From NCBI RefSeq assembly GCF_014652615.1, contig NZ_BMZD01000001.1, forward strand, positions 207,962 through 271,961: 64,000 nt of DNA, in the 5' to 3' direction. Of this stretch, positions 54,384 through 64,000 are shown piece after piece; the stretch's first letter is position 1; every line of letters begins with the position of its first letter. Under the pieces are notes generated by a model. It worked only from the letters and a program-made list of their open reading frames with translations. It searched no databases and was not told where the DNA came from. The position numbers and the translations under genes are program-made. This stretch comes from Novosphingobium arvoryzae (GTDB taxonomy: Bacteria; Pseudomonadota; Alphaproteobacteria; Sphingomonadales; Sphingomonadaceae).

Positions 54384-54812
54384 ATGAACCGCATCGCCGC
54401 TCTCCGGAACGTGGTCCTGCTGCGCTACCTTGCGGCCAGCGCGCTGGCGCTGGGGGTGGACCTTGGTTCGTTCCTTGCGCTGCTGGCGCTGGGCGTGCCG
54501 GGGGCTCCGGCCGCTGCGGCGGGCTATTCGTTGGGGATCGTCGCGCACTGGCTGCTGTCCAGCCGCGCGGTGTTCCAGCAGGGGGTGGCCGCGCGCGGAC
54601 CGCAGCGGACCCGGCAAAAGGCGATGTTCGTGGGTTCGGCCCTGTTCGGGCTGGCGCTGACCACGGCGATTGTCGGTACGGGCGATATGCTGGGCACCGA
54701 TCCGCGCCTGGCCAAGCTGCTGGCCATCGCCGCGAGCTTTACCGCGACCTGGCTGCTGCGTGAAAAGGTGATCTTCCGCCCGGACAGCGGTGCCACGGGC
54801 AGCGCTTCGTGA
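54384..54812 (+). CDS. GtrA-family membrane protein
   Basis: 142 aa with four hydrophobic helices, starting NRIAALRNVVLLRYLAASALALGVDLGSFLALL and ending REKVIFRP. GtrA proteins are thought to move polyprenyl-phosphate-linked sugars across the inner membrane or help glucosylation. Its stop overlaps the next gene's GTG start. It supports a glycan role for the cluster. Confidence 0.88.
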   Translation: MNRIAALRNVVLLRYLAASALALGVDLGSFLALLALGVPGAPAAAAGYSLGIVAHWLLSSRAVFQQGVAARGPQRTRQKAMFVGSALFGLALTTAIVGTGDMLGTDPRLAKLLAIAASFTATWLLREKVIFRPDSGATGSAS

Positions 54813-56593
54813 GGTTGGGCGAGCGCCGCCGACCGCCCTTTCCCGCTGAACTGACCGTGCGGGTGGGGCTGGTCTGGCTGATTGTCTGCATGATTTATGT
54901 CGCGACCAAGTGGTCCGCGATTGCCGCCCTGAACCTGCCCGATGCCGACGACACGCTGCGCATGGTGCAAGTGCGCGATCTGCTGGCGGGACAGGGCTTC
55001 TGGGATCTCCATCAATACCGCATCGATCCGCCGCAGGGCATGCTGATGCACTGGTCGCGGCTGGTCGACCTGCCGCTGGCGGGGGTGCAACTGGCGCTGC
55101 GCCCGCTGCTGGGCCCGGCGCTGGCGGAGCACGCCGCGCTGGTGCTGGTGCCGCTGCTCACGCTGGGCGCGGCGATGCTGCTGGCGGCGCGGCTGGCCTG
55201 GCGGCTGGTCGATGAGAACCTGATCTACTTCACCATTTTGCTGCTCGCGCTCGCCACGCCGCTCACCGCGCAATTGCAGCCGCTGCGGATCGACCATCAC
55301 GGCTGGCAGGTCGTGGCCGTGCTGGCCGCGCTCAATGGCCTCACCGCGCGCACTGCCTGGCGGGCCGGGTGGCTGAGCGGCGCGGCGCTGGCGCTGGGTA
55401 TGACGATCAGCCTGGAACTGCTGCCGATTGCCGCGCTGTTCGGCGCGGTGCTGGGTTTGCGCGCGGTGATCGATCCCGCGATGCGCAGCGGCCCCGCCGG
55501 GTTCCTGCAGGCGCTGGCGATTGTCGGCGTGGCAGCGTTCCTGGGCACGCATGGGCTGACCGACATGGCCAGTCATTGCGACAGCCTCTCGCCGGCTTAC
55601 CTCGCGGGGCTGACGGTTGCCGCGCTGGCCGCGACCGTGCTGGCCGCGCTGCCGCCCTTGCCGGTGCTGGCGCGCGCGCTGGGCCTTGGCGCCTGTGCGG
55701 CGCTGGCGGGCATCACGATCCTGGCGCTGGCCCCGCATTGCGCGGGCGGACCGTTCGCGGCGCTCGATCCGCTGGTGCGCAGCTTCTGGTACAGCAATGT
55801 CCATGAAGGGATGCCGGTATGGTATCAAAAGCCCGCCGTGATCGCGCAAATGATCGCGGTGCCGCTGGCGGGCCTTTATGGCGCCGTCCGCCTGTGGCTG
55901 GCATCGCAAGGATGGCCACGGCGGTTCTGGTTTGATTATGCTGTGCTGCTCGCCGGGACGATTCTGCTGGCGGTTGTCGTTGCCCGGTCCTCCGCATTTG
56001 CCTGCGCCATCGCTGCCGTGCCGCTGGCCTGGCAAGTGCGCGAATGGCATCGCCGGGTGCGCGGCTTCAAGCGGCCCCTGCCGCGCGTTGCCGGGTTGCT
56101 GGCGATTGCCGCTGTGGTCATGCCGGGCGTGCCGCTGATCGCGCTGGGCAAGTTGACCGCCGCACCGGCCGGCACTGCGGCCCCCATGCCCTCTGCCCAG
56201 CTGGCCTGCGATATCCGCGCCGCCGCGCCTGCGCTGAACGCGCTGGCCCCGGCAACGGTGTTCGCCCCCATCGACATCGGCCCGGTCCTGCTGGCCGAGA
56301 CGCATCACCGCGTGATCGCCACCGCGCATCACCGCGCGCCGCAGGCGCTGCACGATGTGATTGCCGCGTTCATTGCCCAGCCGGATGCGGCGAGGGCCAT
56401 CGTGACGCGGCGCGGTGCCCGCTATGTGATGATCTGCCCCGGCCTGATCGAGGCGGGCAATTACCAGCGCGCCGCGCCAGACGGACTGATGGCGCGGCTG
56501 CTGGCAGGTCGCGCGCCGGAATGGTTGCGACCGGTCATGCTGCCGGGCAAGACCGGCCTGCAATTGTGGGAAGTGGAAGCGGGCCGGAACTGA
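54809..56593 (+). CDS. Polytopic GT-C-like membrane glycosyltransferase
   Basis: 594 aa, GTG start at 54809 overlapping the gtrA stop by 4 bases. About 12 hydrophobic helices; an acidic loop after the first helix (NLPDADDTLRMVQVRDLLAG) and HWSRLVDLP resemble the catalytic periplasmic loop of GT-C enzymes that use polyprenyl-phosphate sugars, though no exact family is certain. The C-terminal 150 residues are a soluble periplasmic part. With GtrA and the flavoprotein it probably modifies a surface polysaccharide. Confidence 0.75.
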   Translation: MRLGERRRPPFPAELTVRVGLVWLIVCMIYVATKWSAIAALNLPDADDTLRMVQVRDLLAGQGFWDLHQYRIDPPQGMLMHWSRLVDLPLAGVQLALRPLLGPALAEHAALVLVPLLTLGAAMLLAARLAWRLVDENLIYFTILLLALATPLTAQLQPLRIDHHGWQVVAVLAALNGLTARTAWRAGWLSGAALALGMTISLELLPIAALFGAVLGLRAVIDPAMRSGPAGFLQALAIVGVAAFLGTHGLTDMASHCDSLSPAYLAGLTVAALAATVLAALPPLPVLARALGLGACAALAGITILALAPHCAGGPFAALDPLVRSFWYSNVHEGMPVWYQKPAVIAQMIAVPLAGLYGAVRLWLASQGWPRRFWFDYAVLLAGTILLAVVVARSSAFACAIAAVPLAWQVREWHRRVRGFKRPLPRVAGLLAIAAVVMPGVPLIALGKLTAAPAGTAAPMPSAQLACDIRAAAPALNALAPATVFAPIDIGPVLLAETHHRVIATAHHRAPQALHDVIAAFIAQPDAARAIVTRRGARYVMICPGLIEAGNYQRAAPDGLMARLLAGRAPEWLRPVMLPGKTGLQLWEVEAGRN

Positions 56594-56618
56594 GGTTCGC
56601 GGCCCGCCCCACAGAGCC

Positions 56619-57956
56619 TCAGAACTTCGACAGCGTCACATCCAGCCGGCGGAAGCCGTGGACGAAGTTCGCGCGCACGCGTTCCACCTTGCCGGTCACG
56701 TTCACGCGCATCCGGCGTTCGCGCATTTCCTCCAGCAGGATCTTCAGTTGCAGTTCGGCCAGCCGCGCGCCGACGCAGCGATGGATGCCATAGCCGAACG
56801 ACAGGTGCCGCCGGGCATTTTCGCGGGTGATGATCAGCTTGTCCGGGTTTTCGAACACCGTCTCGTCGCGGTTGGCGGAAATGTACCACAGGATCAGCTT
56901 GTCGCCCTTGGCGATCTGGTTGCCGAACAGGTCGGCATCCTCGGTCGCGGTGCGGCGCATGTGGGCCAGCGGGGTGACATAGCGGATGCATTCCTGCACC
57001 GCGTTGGGAATCACCGATCCGTCGGCTTCGAAGATCGCGCGCTGGTCGGGGAACTGATCAAGCGCATGCACGATGCCCGACATGGTGTTGCGGGTGGTGT
57101 CGTTGCCGCCCACGATCAGCAGCACCAGGTTGCCCATGAATTCCTGCGGGCTCATGTGGCTCATCGCATCGGAATGGATCATCATCGAGATGAGGTCGCG
57201 GCTGGGCGCGGCGCCCATGCGTTCCATCCACAGCTGCTGGAAGTAATGCGCCATTTCGCTGAGGATGCCGAACCGCAGGTCTTCCAGCCCGCGCGCCAGC
57301 CCCAGTTCTACATCGCCTGCCCAGTCCGACCAGAACGTCAGCAGCCGGCGGTCTTCCCACGGGAAGCCGAACAGGATCGCCAGCATGCCGGTGGTCAGTT
57401 CGATCGACACCTTGTCGACCCAGTCGAACTCCTCGCCCCACGGCAGGCTGTCGAGCGTGGCGGCCGTGCGCATTCGCACTTCTGCCGCCATCTTGTCGAT
57501 CTCACCCGGCGTGAACGCGGGGGCCACGGTGCGGCGCTGGCCAGTGTGTTCGGGCCGGTCCATCGCGATGAACATCGGCAGGCGGCGTTCTTCCAGCACG
57601 GCGGGATCGACATCTTCCGGCGGGTCGCCAATGGTGATGCCGCCATACTGCCACGACGATGAGAACAGCTCCGGCAGCGCCTCGACGTGCTGGATGGTCT
57701 TGGCCGTGGTCACGTTCCAGTACGCGCCATAGGGCGATTCCGGCACGCGGTTGATCGGCGCCTTCGCGCGCATTTCGGCAAAGATCGGCTGCCAGCGATC
57801 CTCGACATAGATGTCAGAGCGCGACACGTCCCATGGATGGGTGTGCTTGGGCAGTTCCTGGCCATGTTCCTTCAGCCATGCCTCGAAGGCCTCGGTGGCC
57901 GAGGGGGAACGACGATAGGTGAACGGATTCGCGGCGTTAAGCGGTTGGGTGGCCAT
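56619..57956 (-). CDS. Cytochrome P450, CYP153-like alkane hydroxylase
   Basis: 445 aa. Heme motif FGYGIHRCVG with Cys394 as thiolate ligand, I-helix GGNDTT, and ExxR in the K helix. The N-terminal HPWDVSRSDIYVEDRWQPIF and SPYGAYWNVTTAKTIQHVE closely resemble bacterial CYP153A terminal alkane hydroxylases. A GGAGAGGAAA ribosome site precedes the ATG. No ferredoxin or ferredoxin reductase, the usual CYP153 partners, lies in the window, so electrons must come from elsewhere. Confidence 0.88.
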   Translation of the reverse strand: MATQPLNAANPFTYRRSPSATEAFEAWLKEHGQELPKHTHPWDVSRSDIYVEDRWQPIFAEMRAKAPINRVPESPYGAYWNVTTAKTIQHVEALPELFSSSWQYGGITIGDPPEDVDPAVLEERRLPMFIAMDRPEHTGQRRTVAPAFTPGEIDKMAAEVRMRTAATLDSLPWGEEFDWVDKVSIELTTGMLAILFGFPWEDRRLLTFWSDWAGDVELGLARGLEDLRFGILSEMAHYFQQLWMERMGAAPSRDLISMMIHSDAMSHMSPQEFMGNLVLLIVGGNDTTRNTMSGIVHALDQFPDQRAIFEADGSVIPNAVQECIRYVTPLAHMRRTATEDADLFGNQIAKGDKLILWYISANRDETVFENPDKLIITRENARRHLSFGYGIHRCVGARLAELQLKILLEEMRERRMRVNVTGKVERVRANFVHGFRRLDVTLSKF

Positions 57957-58052
57957 GAATTTTCCTCTCCGGCACGCAGGTTATCGATACGTTGCCCTTA
58001 AGGACTTATCCCGCTTTACTTACCGGAGAGTCAATAGCCAGACCGCAGGGGA

Positions 58053-59303
58053 TCAAACCGCCGTTTCGGCCTTTGCCCGCCGTCCGAACCAGCGCCGTTT
58101 GCGCCCGCCGCGTGCCGGGCCGCTCTTCATCACCCACTTGCGGAACAGGGTAGCCCCGGCCTTCACGCAGATCGCCACGCAGACCACCTGCCAGGCCAGC
58201 GCCAGGCCATGCGTCCACAGCCGCGGGTCCTGTGCGGCGCGGGCCAGCATGGCGAACGGGCTGCTGAACGGCACGACAGTCGCCGCGATCTCGATCGCGC
58301 TGCCGGGCCGGGCCATCGCATAGCTGGCAAAGAAGAAGTTCAGCAATTGCAGCATCGTCACCGGCATCGACAGCGTCTGCACTTCGCGCACGGTGGACGC
58401 CATCGAACCAATGGCCAGGAACAGCGAGCCGAGCAGCAGGTATCCCATCGAGAAATAGAGCACCGCCAGCCCAAAGAACATCGGCCAGCCGACCGCCGGG
58501 GCCGGATAGTCCGCCAGCGAATTGCCGGCCGCCAGCCACACGGCCGTACCGGTCACGCCCCACACGGTGATGCCCACCCACGATACCGCCAGCATCGCGA
58601 ACAGCTTGCCCAGGAACACCGCATCCATGGGGATTGCGGCGGCCAGGATCTCGATGATCTTGTTACCCTTTTCCTCGACCAGGTTGGACAGCACCATGCC
58701 CGCCAGCAGCATCGTCAGCAGGAACAGCACCGTCTGGCCCAGTTGCGCGGTGGTTACCCGGCTGCGGTTTTCATCGGCCGTGGTCTTGGTCACCAGATTG
58801 GACAGTTCGACCTTGGGATAGGACGCCGGCGCATTGCCCAGCGCCTGCGCGGCGGCAAGCGAAACCGGTCCCTGCCAGCGTTCGATCAGGTCGCGCGTGC
58901 CGGTCAGCACCGGCTGTGCCGGTGTGCCGGTGATGACGGCCGCCAGGTTCTGCTTGCGGTCGCGCACGGCGGCGCCCGCGTCGAACGCCTGCCCCGGTTC
59001 CAGTTCGGCCACGACCACCAGATCCGGCAGATAGGCCAGCTGGCCCTGCAACTGGCGATAGGCGGCAGACATGGCCGCGACATCGGCCTTGCTCATCGCG
59101 ATCCCCAGTTCCGGGCGGGCGGTGGTTTCCTTCACGCTTGCGCCGATCCCGCCAGCCAGCCCGCCGACGATCAGCGGGAACAGCGGCCCCAGCAGGAAGA
59201 AGAAGAAGCTGCGCGAAAACAGGATCGCGGTAAAATCGCGCCGCGCGATCACCAGCGCGGCGGCGAGAGTGGAGAGGCGGCCGGATACGGGAGCGGCGGA
59301 CAT
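58053..59303 (-). CDS. ABC-2 type export permease (NatB-like)
   Basis: 416 aa. One N-terminal helix (FLLGPLFPLIVGGLAGGIGA), a large extracytoplasmic loop of about 150 residues, then five to six helices (LFLLTMLLAGMVLSNLVEEKG, FAMLAVSWVGITVWGVTGTA and others). This is the NatB/ABC-2 permease pattern. Exported substrate unknown; Na+ export is one possibility in the family. Overlaps the ATPase gene stop by 1 base (TGATG). Confidence 0.88.
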   Translation of the reverse strand: MSAAPVSGRLSTLAAALVIARRDFTAILFSRSFFFFLLGPLFPLIVGGLAGGIGASVKETTARPELGIAMSKADVAAMSAAYRQLQGQLAYLPDLVVVAELEPGQAFDAGAAVRDRKQNLAAVITGTPAQPVLTGTRDLIERWQGPVSLAAAQALGNAPASYPKVELSNLVTKTTADENRSRVTTAQLGQTVLFLLTMLLAGMVLSNLVEEKGNKIIEILAAAIPMDAVFLGKLFAMLAVSWVGITVWGVTGTAVWLAAGNSLADYPAPAVGWPMFFGLAVLYFSMGYLLLGSLFLAIGSMASTVREVQTLSMPVTMLQLLNFFFASYAMARPGSAIEIAATVVPFSSPFAMLARAAQDPRLWTHGLALAWQVVCVAICVKAGATLFRKWVMKSGPARGGRKRRWFGRRAKAETAV

Positions 59304-60286
59304 CAGCGGACCTCCTCGGGCGATTCTTCCAGCGCGCGGGCCGCAGCCTCGCCCGCGATGGCGACAAAGGCATCGTGCAGCCCGGCGCGCTCGATGGAGA
59401 GCGAGAGAATGCCCGCCTCCCCTTCGATCAGCGCGCGGAGCAGCGGCTCCACCCCGGTTTCGGGGAGCGAGAACATCCAGTAGGCGCCCTCGTGCCGGGC
59501 ATCGGCGGGCAGGGCCGCGCGCCAGGGGCCGTCGCTGGCGCGGGTTTCCAGCCGCACTTGCGGGCGGATGCGGTCACGCGCGACGTCCACCGGCCCGGCG
59601 AACGGCACCTTGCCCCCGGCGATGATCGCCACCTCGTCGCACAGCCGCTCGGCATGGGCGATCACGTGGGTCGAGAAGATCACGGTCACGCCGCTTTCGG
59701 CGAGGCCGCGCATCATCCGTTCCAGCTTGCCCTGGTTCAGCGCATCGAGGCCGGAAAACGGTTCGTCGAACACTACCAGCCGGGGGTTGTGGACCAGCGT
59801 GCCGAGCAGCTGGACCTGCTGCGCCATCCCCTTGGACAGCTGGCGGATCTGGCGGTCGGCGGCATAGCCCAGCCCGTGCTGTTCGAGCAGTTCGCGCCCG
59901 CGCCGCCGCCCTTCGGCCAGCGGCAGGCCGCGCAGCGCGCCCATGAAGGCAATCGCCTCATAAGCCTTCATCGATGGATAGAGCCCGCGCTCTTCGGGCA
60001 GGTAGCCGATGGTGTGCGCTACCTCGTGCGGGCGGTCATGGCCCAGGATGCGGCGCACGCCTTCATCCGGGTCGATGATCCCCAGCAGCATCCGCAGCGT
60101 CGTGGTCTTGCCCGCGCCGTTCGGCCCCAGAATGCCGTAAATCGCGCCTTCGGGAACGGTCAGGTCAACCCCGTCGACCGCCGTGAAGCCGTCGAACCGC
60201 TTGACGATTCCACGTGCCTCGATCGCCAGCGGACGATTTGCCCCCGCGCCCGCGTTGCTCACCACTGGTGCTTCCCCTAGATTCAT
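59303..60286 (-). CDS. ABC transporter ATP-binding protein (NatA-like)
   Basis: 327 aa from the ATG at 60286 (MNLGEAPVVSNAG). Walker A GPNGAGKTT at 54-62, ABC signature LSKGMAQQ, Walker B LVVFDEPFSGLD and the H-loop STHVIAHAE are intact. It drives the permease encoded just after it. Divergent from queG with a 47-base gap. The ORF extension to 60325 runs into queG's leader and is rejected. Confidence 0.94.
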   Translation of the reverse strand: MNLGEAPVVSNAGAGANRPLAIEARGIVKRFDGFTAVDGVDLTVPEGAIYGILGPNGAGKTTTLRMLLGIIDPDEGVRRILGHDRPHEVAHTIGYLPEERGLYPSMKAYEAIAFMGALRGLPLAEGRRRGRELLEQHGLGYAADRQIRQLSKGMAQQVQLLGTLVHNPRLVVFDEPFSGLDALNQGKLERMMRGLAESGVTVIFSTHVIAHAERLCDEVAIIAGGKVPFAGPVDVARDRIRPQVRLETRASDGPWRAALPADARHEGAYWMFSLPETGVEPLLRALIEGEAGILSLSIERAGLHDAFVAIAGEAAARALEESPEEVR

Positions 60287-60333
60287 GGTTGGGGGCAGTA
60301 ATGGCAGGGCCGTGAACAGGAGCAACAGGAAGT

Positions 60334-61404
60334 TTGGTTAACGCGGCGGCAATCACGGCCCTGAAGCACGATCTGGCCGCCGAAGCCCGGCGGCTGGGGT
60401 TTGTCGCCTGCGGGATCGCCCCGGCGGCAGAGGATGCGCTGCGCGCGGCGCGGCTGGAGGCCTGGCTGGCCGAAGGGCGCCACGGCGACATGGCCTGGAT
60501 GCAGGACCGCGCGCACCATCGCCGCAGCCCGCAAGGCCTGTGGCCAGAGGCGCAAAGCGTGATCGCGCTGGGGATGAGCTATGCCCCCGCCGCCGATCCG
60601 CTGGCGCTGGAAGCCGCGCCGGAGCGGGGCCGGATTTCGGTCTATGCGCAGGGGCAGGATTATCACGACACGGTGAAAAAGGCGCTGAAGGCGCTGGCCC
60701 GCTGGCTGGTGATGGAGGCGGAGAAACGCGACCTGGGCGGGGCGGACGTCAAGGTGTTCGTCGATACTGCCCCGGTGATGGAAAAGCCGCTGGGCGCCGC
60801 GGCCGGCCTTGGCTGGCAGGGCAAGCACACCAACATGGTCAGCCGCGAACATGGCAGCTGGCTGTTTCTCGGTGCGATTTACACCACGTTGGCGTTCGAA
60901 CCGGACGCACCGGGGCGCGACCGCTGCGGATCGTGCGATGCCTGCCAGCGCGCCTGTCCCACGGCGGCGTTCCCCGCGCCCTATCAGCTCGATGCGCGGC
61001 GCTGCATTTCCTATCTGACGATCGAGCTGAAAGGCCCGGTGCCACTGGAGTTCCGCAAGGCGCTGGGTAACCGGATCTATGGCTGCGACGATTGCCTGGC
61101 CGTCTGCCCATGGAACAAGTTTGCCGACAGCGCCGCGCGGATGAAGGCGTTTCTGCCGCGCGCGGAACTGGTCGCGCCCCGGCTGGCGGACCTGCTGGCG
61201 CTCGACGATGCAGGCTTTCGGCGGCTGTTTTCCGGCAGTCCGATCAAGCGGATCGGGCGGGACCGGATGGTCCGCAACTGCCTCTACGCGGCGGGCAACA
61301 GCGGTGATCCGGCGCTGGCCGGGCCGGTGCGGGCGTTGCTGGACGATCCGGACGCAGCGGTGGCGGATGCCGCACGCTGGGCGCTCGGCCTGCTGGAGCC
61401 TTAA
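60334..61404 (+). CDS. queG: Epoxyqueuosine reductase
   Basis: 356 aa. Reduces epoxyqueuosine to queuosine in tRNA, using cobalamin and two 4Fe-4S clusters. The cluster motifs are [12 protein letters not shown] (from residue 198) and [10 protein letters not shown] (Cys251 onward), and [10 protein letters not shown] is the conserved active-site segment. TTG start at 60334 with CAGGAAG just upstream; no in-frame ATG is nearer. Its end overlaps the convergent glutamate dehydrogenase gene by 4 bases. Confidence 0.94.
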   Translation: MVNAAAITALKHDLAAEARRLGFVACGIAPAAEDALRAARLEAWLAEGRHGDMAWMQDRAHHRRSPQGLWPEAQSVIALGMSYAPAADPLALEAAPERGRISVYAQGQDYHDTVKKALKALARWLVMEAEKRDLGGADVKVFVDTAPVMEKPLGAAAGLGWQGKHTNMVSREHGSWLFLGAIYTTLAFEPDAPGRDRCGSCDACQRACPTAAFPAPYQLDARRCISYLTIELKGPVPLEFRKALGNRIYGCDDCLAVCPWNKFADSAARMKAFLPRAELVAPRLADLLALDDAGFRRLFSGSPIKRIGRDRMVRNCLYAAGNSGDPALAGPVRALLDDPDAAVADAARWALGLLEP

Positions 61405-64000
61405 CGTCCCAGCAGGTTGCGCGCCTGACTCGCCACTTGCGCCAGCATGGCCGGGGCGACGGGCACCGCGCCTTGCGCCCGCTTCACCATTTGCCGGAAC
61501 TGGCCGATCGCGGCGGCATGGGTTTCGGCCCATCCGGCCACGGCAGCCCCGGCATCGCCGGTCTGGCCCATGACTCGGCGCAGGAAGTCCAGCCGCATCT
61601 GCTGGAAATCGCGGGCCAGCCCGTTGACCAGCAGGCGCTCCCACGGGTCGGACGGGTTCATCCGCGCGGCGGTCATCTGCGCCCAGTCCAGCCCCAGCCG
61701 CGCGCCCAGATCGGTGAACGCGGCGGTGATCGCGCGGGCGCTGACGCCGCTATCGCGCGACAGGCGGGCCAGCCCAATGGTGCCATCCAGGTCGAACAGC
61801 GTTGCGACCATCGCGCTCTGGGCGTCTGGTGCACCCAGCGCGGCCAGTTCGGCGCGCATCCGGTTGGATTGCGCCAGCGCTTCCCCGGCCAGCAACCCGG
61901 CGGCGCCATCGCGCAGTTCCGCAACGCCGGGGGCCAGTTCTGCGACCAGCCGTGACGGTTCGTTCGAGCCATGGCCGATGCGGAGCAGATCGGCGATGTG
62001 GTCCGACATTGCGGCAGAGGCCCGGTCGAACAGCGCAATGCGCGCGGCTTCGGGCATTGCGGCGGTTTCGATCGCGCTCCACACGTCGCGCATCCCCAGC
62101 AGGCGTTCGGCGGCGATGAACGCGGCGGTGACTTGCGCCAGCGTCGCGCCCTCCTCCTCGGCCAGTTCGAACGGATGGATCAGGCCCAGCCGGTTGATCA
62201 TCCGGTTGGCCAGCTTGGTGGCAATGATTTCGCGCCGCAGCCGATGCGCCAGGATATCCTGCGCGAAAGGTTCGCGCATCGGAGCCGGGAAGGCGGCCAG
62301 CAGTTCGTCCTCCAGCCCCGGATCGTCCACCACGGCAGAACTTTCCAGGGCATCCTGCAGCACCAGCTTGGCGCTGGACATGAGCACGGCCAGTTCGGGG
62401 CGGGTCAGCCCGCGTCCGTCCGCGGCGCGGCGGGCCAGCACGTCGCTGTCGGCCAGGCCTTCGGTCTTGCGGTCCAGATGTCCGCCTGCCTCCAGCGTCT
62501 CGATCAGGCGGATGTGCGATGCGGTTGCCTGCGGTCCGCCCGCCTGCGCGATGGACAGGGCCAGCGCCTGCAAGCGGTTGTCTTCCAGCACCAGCGCCGA
62601 CACTTCGTCGGTCATCGCGGTGAGCAGTTCGACGCGCGCCGGCTCATCCAGCCGCCCGGCCCGCTTGGCTCCGGCCAGGGCGATCTTGATGTTGACCTCG
62701 TTGTCGCTGCAATCGACCCCGGCGGAGTTGTCGATGAAGTCGGCATTGTTGCGCCCGCCCCGGCCATCGGCACCGCGCAGCGCGTATTCGATCCGGCCCG
62801 CCTGGGTGCAGCCCAGGTTGGCGCCCTCGCCGATCACGCGGGCGCGCACATCCGCGCCGTCGATCCGCAGGGCATCGTTGGCGGGATCACCCACTGCCAC
62901 GTTGTTCTCGCTCGACGCCTTGATATAGGTGCCGATCCCGCCGAACCACAGCAGGTCGACATCCGCCTTCAGGATCGCGGTGATCAGGCTGTCGGGGTCG
63001 ATCGCTTCCACATCCAGCCCCAGCATGGCCTGCACTTGCGGGGACAGCGGGATTTCCTTCAGACTGCGGGCAAACACGCCGCCGCCATCGGAAATCAGCG
63101 CCTTGTCGTAATCGTCCCAGCTGGAGCGCGGCAGGGCGAACATCCGGGCGCGCTCGGCCCAGCTCTTGGTCGCGTCGGGCGCGGGATCGAGGAAGATGTG
63201 GCGGTGGTCGAACGCGGCGACCAGCTGGATCGACCGCGACAGCAGCATCCCGTTGCCGAACACGTCGCCCGACATGTCGCCGCAGCCGGCGACGCGGACC
63301 GGATCGGTCTGCACATCGACGCCCATTTCCAGGAAGTGCCGCTGGACCGACAGCCACGCGCCCTTGGCGGTAATGCCCATCGCCTTGTGGTCATAGCCCT
63401 TGGACCCGCCGCTGGCGAAAGCATCGTCCAGCCAGAAATCGCGTTCATCGGCCAGCGCATTGGCGGTGTCGGAAAAGGTGGCGGTGCCCTTGTCGGCGGC
63501 GACCACGAAATAGGGGTCCTCGCCATCGCGCACGGTCACGCGCGGCGGGTGGACGACCTTGCCGTCGACGATGTTGTCGGTGATGGACAGGAGCGTGCGG
63601 ATGAACAGCTTGTAGCTGTCCTTGCCCTCGGTCAGCCAGCCGTCACGATCCCGCGCGGGATCGGGCAGCTGCTTGGGATAGAACCCGCCCTTCGCGCCGC
63701 TTGGGACGATGACTGCGTTCTTGACGCGCTGGGCTTTCATCAGCCCGAGGATTTCGGTGCGGAAGTCGTCGCGCCGGTCAGACCAGCGCAAGCCCCCGCG
63801 CGCGACCGGGCCGGAGCGCAGGTGAATGCCCTCCACCCGCCGTGAATAGACAAAGATCTCGCGCCACGGCAGCGGCTTGGGCAGACCCGGCACCAGTGCC
63901 GAATCCAGCTTGAACGCCAGCGCATCGGCCCCGGCCGGAGCAAAGGCGTTGGTGCGCAGCATGGCTTCCACCACGGCACGATACTGGCGCAGCAGACGGT
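61401..64000 (-). CDS. gdhB: NAD-specific glutamate dehydrogenase, large type, C-terminal part
   Basis: The 3'-most 866 codons of a gene that enters from the right window edge; full proteins of this class are about 1,600 aa. Seen are [47 protein letters not shown] and [15 protein letters not shown], all characteristic of the 180-kDa NAD-GDH family. Converts glutamate to 2-oxoglutarate and ammonia with NAD+, mainly in amino-acid breakdown. Reading frame is open to base 64000. Overlaps queG by 4 bases. Confidence 0.95.
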   Translation of the reverse strand, partial: RLLRQYRAVVEAMLRTNAFAPAGADALAFKLDSALVPGLPKPLPWREIFVYSRRVEGIHLRSGPVARGGLRWSDRRDDFRTEILGLMKAQRVKNAVIVPSGAKGGFYPKQLPDPARDRDGWLTEGKDSYKLFIRTLLSITDNIVDGKVVHPPRVTVRDGEDPYFVVAADKGTATFSDTANALADERDFWLDDAFASGGSKGYDHKAMGITAKGAWLSVQRHFLEMGVDVQTDPVRVAGCGDMSGDVFGNGMLLSRSIQLVAAFDHRHIFLDPAPDATKSWAERARMFALPRSSWDDYDKALISDGGGVFARSLKEIPLSPQVQAMLGLDVEAIDPDSLITAILKADVDLLWFGGIGTYIKASSENNVAVGDPANDALRIDGADVRARVIGEGANLGCTQAGRIEYALRGADGRGGRNNADFIDNSAGVDCSDNEVNIKIALAGAKRAGRLDEPARVELLTAMTDEVSALVLEDNRLQALALSIAQAGGPQATASHIRLIETLEAGGHLDRKTEGLADSDVLARRAADGRGLTRPELAVLMSSAKLVLQDALESSAVVDDPGLEDELLAAFPAPMREPFAQDILAHRLRREIIATKLANRMINRLGLIHPFELAEEEGATLAQVTAAFIAAERLLGMRDVWSAIETAAMPEAARIALFDRASAAMSDHIADLLRIGHGSNEPSRLVAELAPGVAELRDGAAGLLAGEALAQSNRMRAELAALGAPDAQSAMVATLFDLDGTIGLARLSRDSGVSARAITAAFTDLGARLGLDWAQMTAARMNPSDPWERLLVNGLARDFQQMRLDFLRRVMGQTGDAGAAVAGWAETHAAAIGQFRQMVKRAQGAVPVAPAMLAQVASQARNLLGR

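Noticed and set aside
54524..56563. 679-codon minus-strand frame across the gtrA and GT-C genes
   Set aside because: Arg/Gln-rich mirror frame of membrane protein genes, without signal or domain.

Overview
The window is high-GC DNA with tightly packed genes and many 1-4 base stop/start overlaps. It looks like the chromosome of an alphaproteobacterium of the order Sphingomonadales (Novosphingobium/Erythrobacter type). The pointers are a MetH split into two genes next to metF and a fused ArsR-methyltransferase regulator, a large NAD-dependent glutamate dehydrogenase, a CYP153-like P450, an aromatic ring-cleavage cluster, a TonB receptor and a chromosomal VirB-type gene set. No rRNA, CRISPR array, transposase, integrase or prophage gene was found. 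No gene-free stretch exceeds 300 bases; the longest is 31505-31798 (294 bases).

Layout. 1-5252 (minus) is a methionine/one-carbon operon: regulator, metF, homocysteine-binding half of MetH and cobalamin half of MetH (cut by the window start), with a perfect 22-bp palindrome at its promoter. 5418-10036 holds two small lipoproteins, arfB, an RluA-type pseudouridine synthase, an aminotransferase and a pabB-pabC fusion. 10140-14310 holds a HerA-like ATPase, dxs and a small membrane protein. 14333-19943 holds an NnrU-like protein, then two secreted amidohydrolases and a POT peptide transporter opposite a GntR regulator. 20100-20569 holds ihfB and tRNA-Leu(TAA). 20581-24663 is an aromatic-degradation cluster (FAD monooxygenase, FAH-family hydrolase, extradiol dioxygenase) opposite a TetR regulator with two matching operator candidates. 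24688-26999 holds a Ppx/GppA phosphatase divergent from an unusual OmpR-type regulator. 27114-31504 encodes a TonB receptor and a large lipoprotein. 31799-40043 holds a TPR protein and then virB1-B2-B3-B4-B6-B9-B10-B11. 40093-49784 holds a membrane protein, dps, pgl, a Nudix hydrolase, dinB, an MFS pump, glpD, an acyl-CoA carboxyltransferase, a two-domain cytochrome c and a DUF2189 protein. 49781-52709 holds rlmE, a second Ppx/GppA, tRNA-Gln(CTG) and a double PilZ protein. 52758-56593 is a surface-glycan type cluster. 56619-64000 holds the P450, an ABC-2 exporter pair, queG and the C-terminal part of NAD-glutamate dehydrogenase.

The best candidate for an undescribed system is the compact VirB operon at 32316-40043. 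It has the pilin, ATPases and core-complex genes, but no VirB8, VirB5, VirB7, VirD4 coupling protein, relaxase or nearby mobile-element gene. Other points of interest are an amidohydrolase that has lost its metal motif beside an intact one, a response regulator whose receiver lacks most of the phosphorylation site, paired TetR operators, and a lipoprotein/TonB receptor pair separated by an attenuator-like hairpin.
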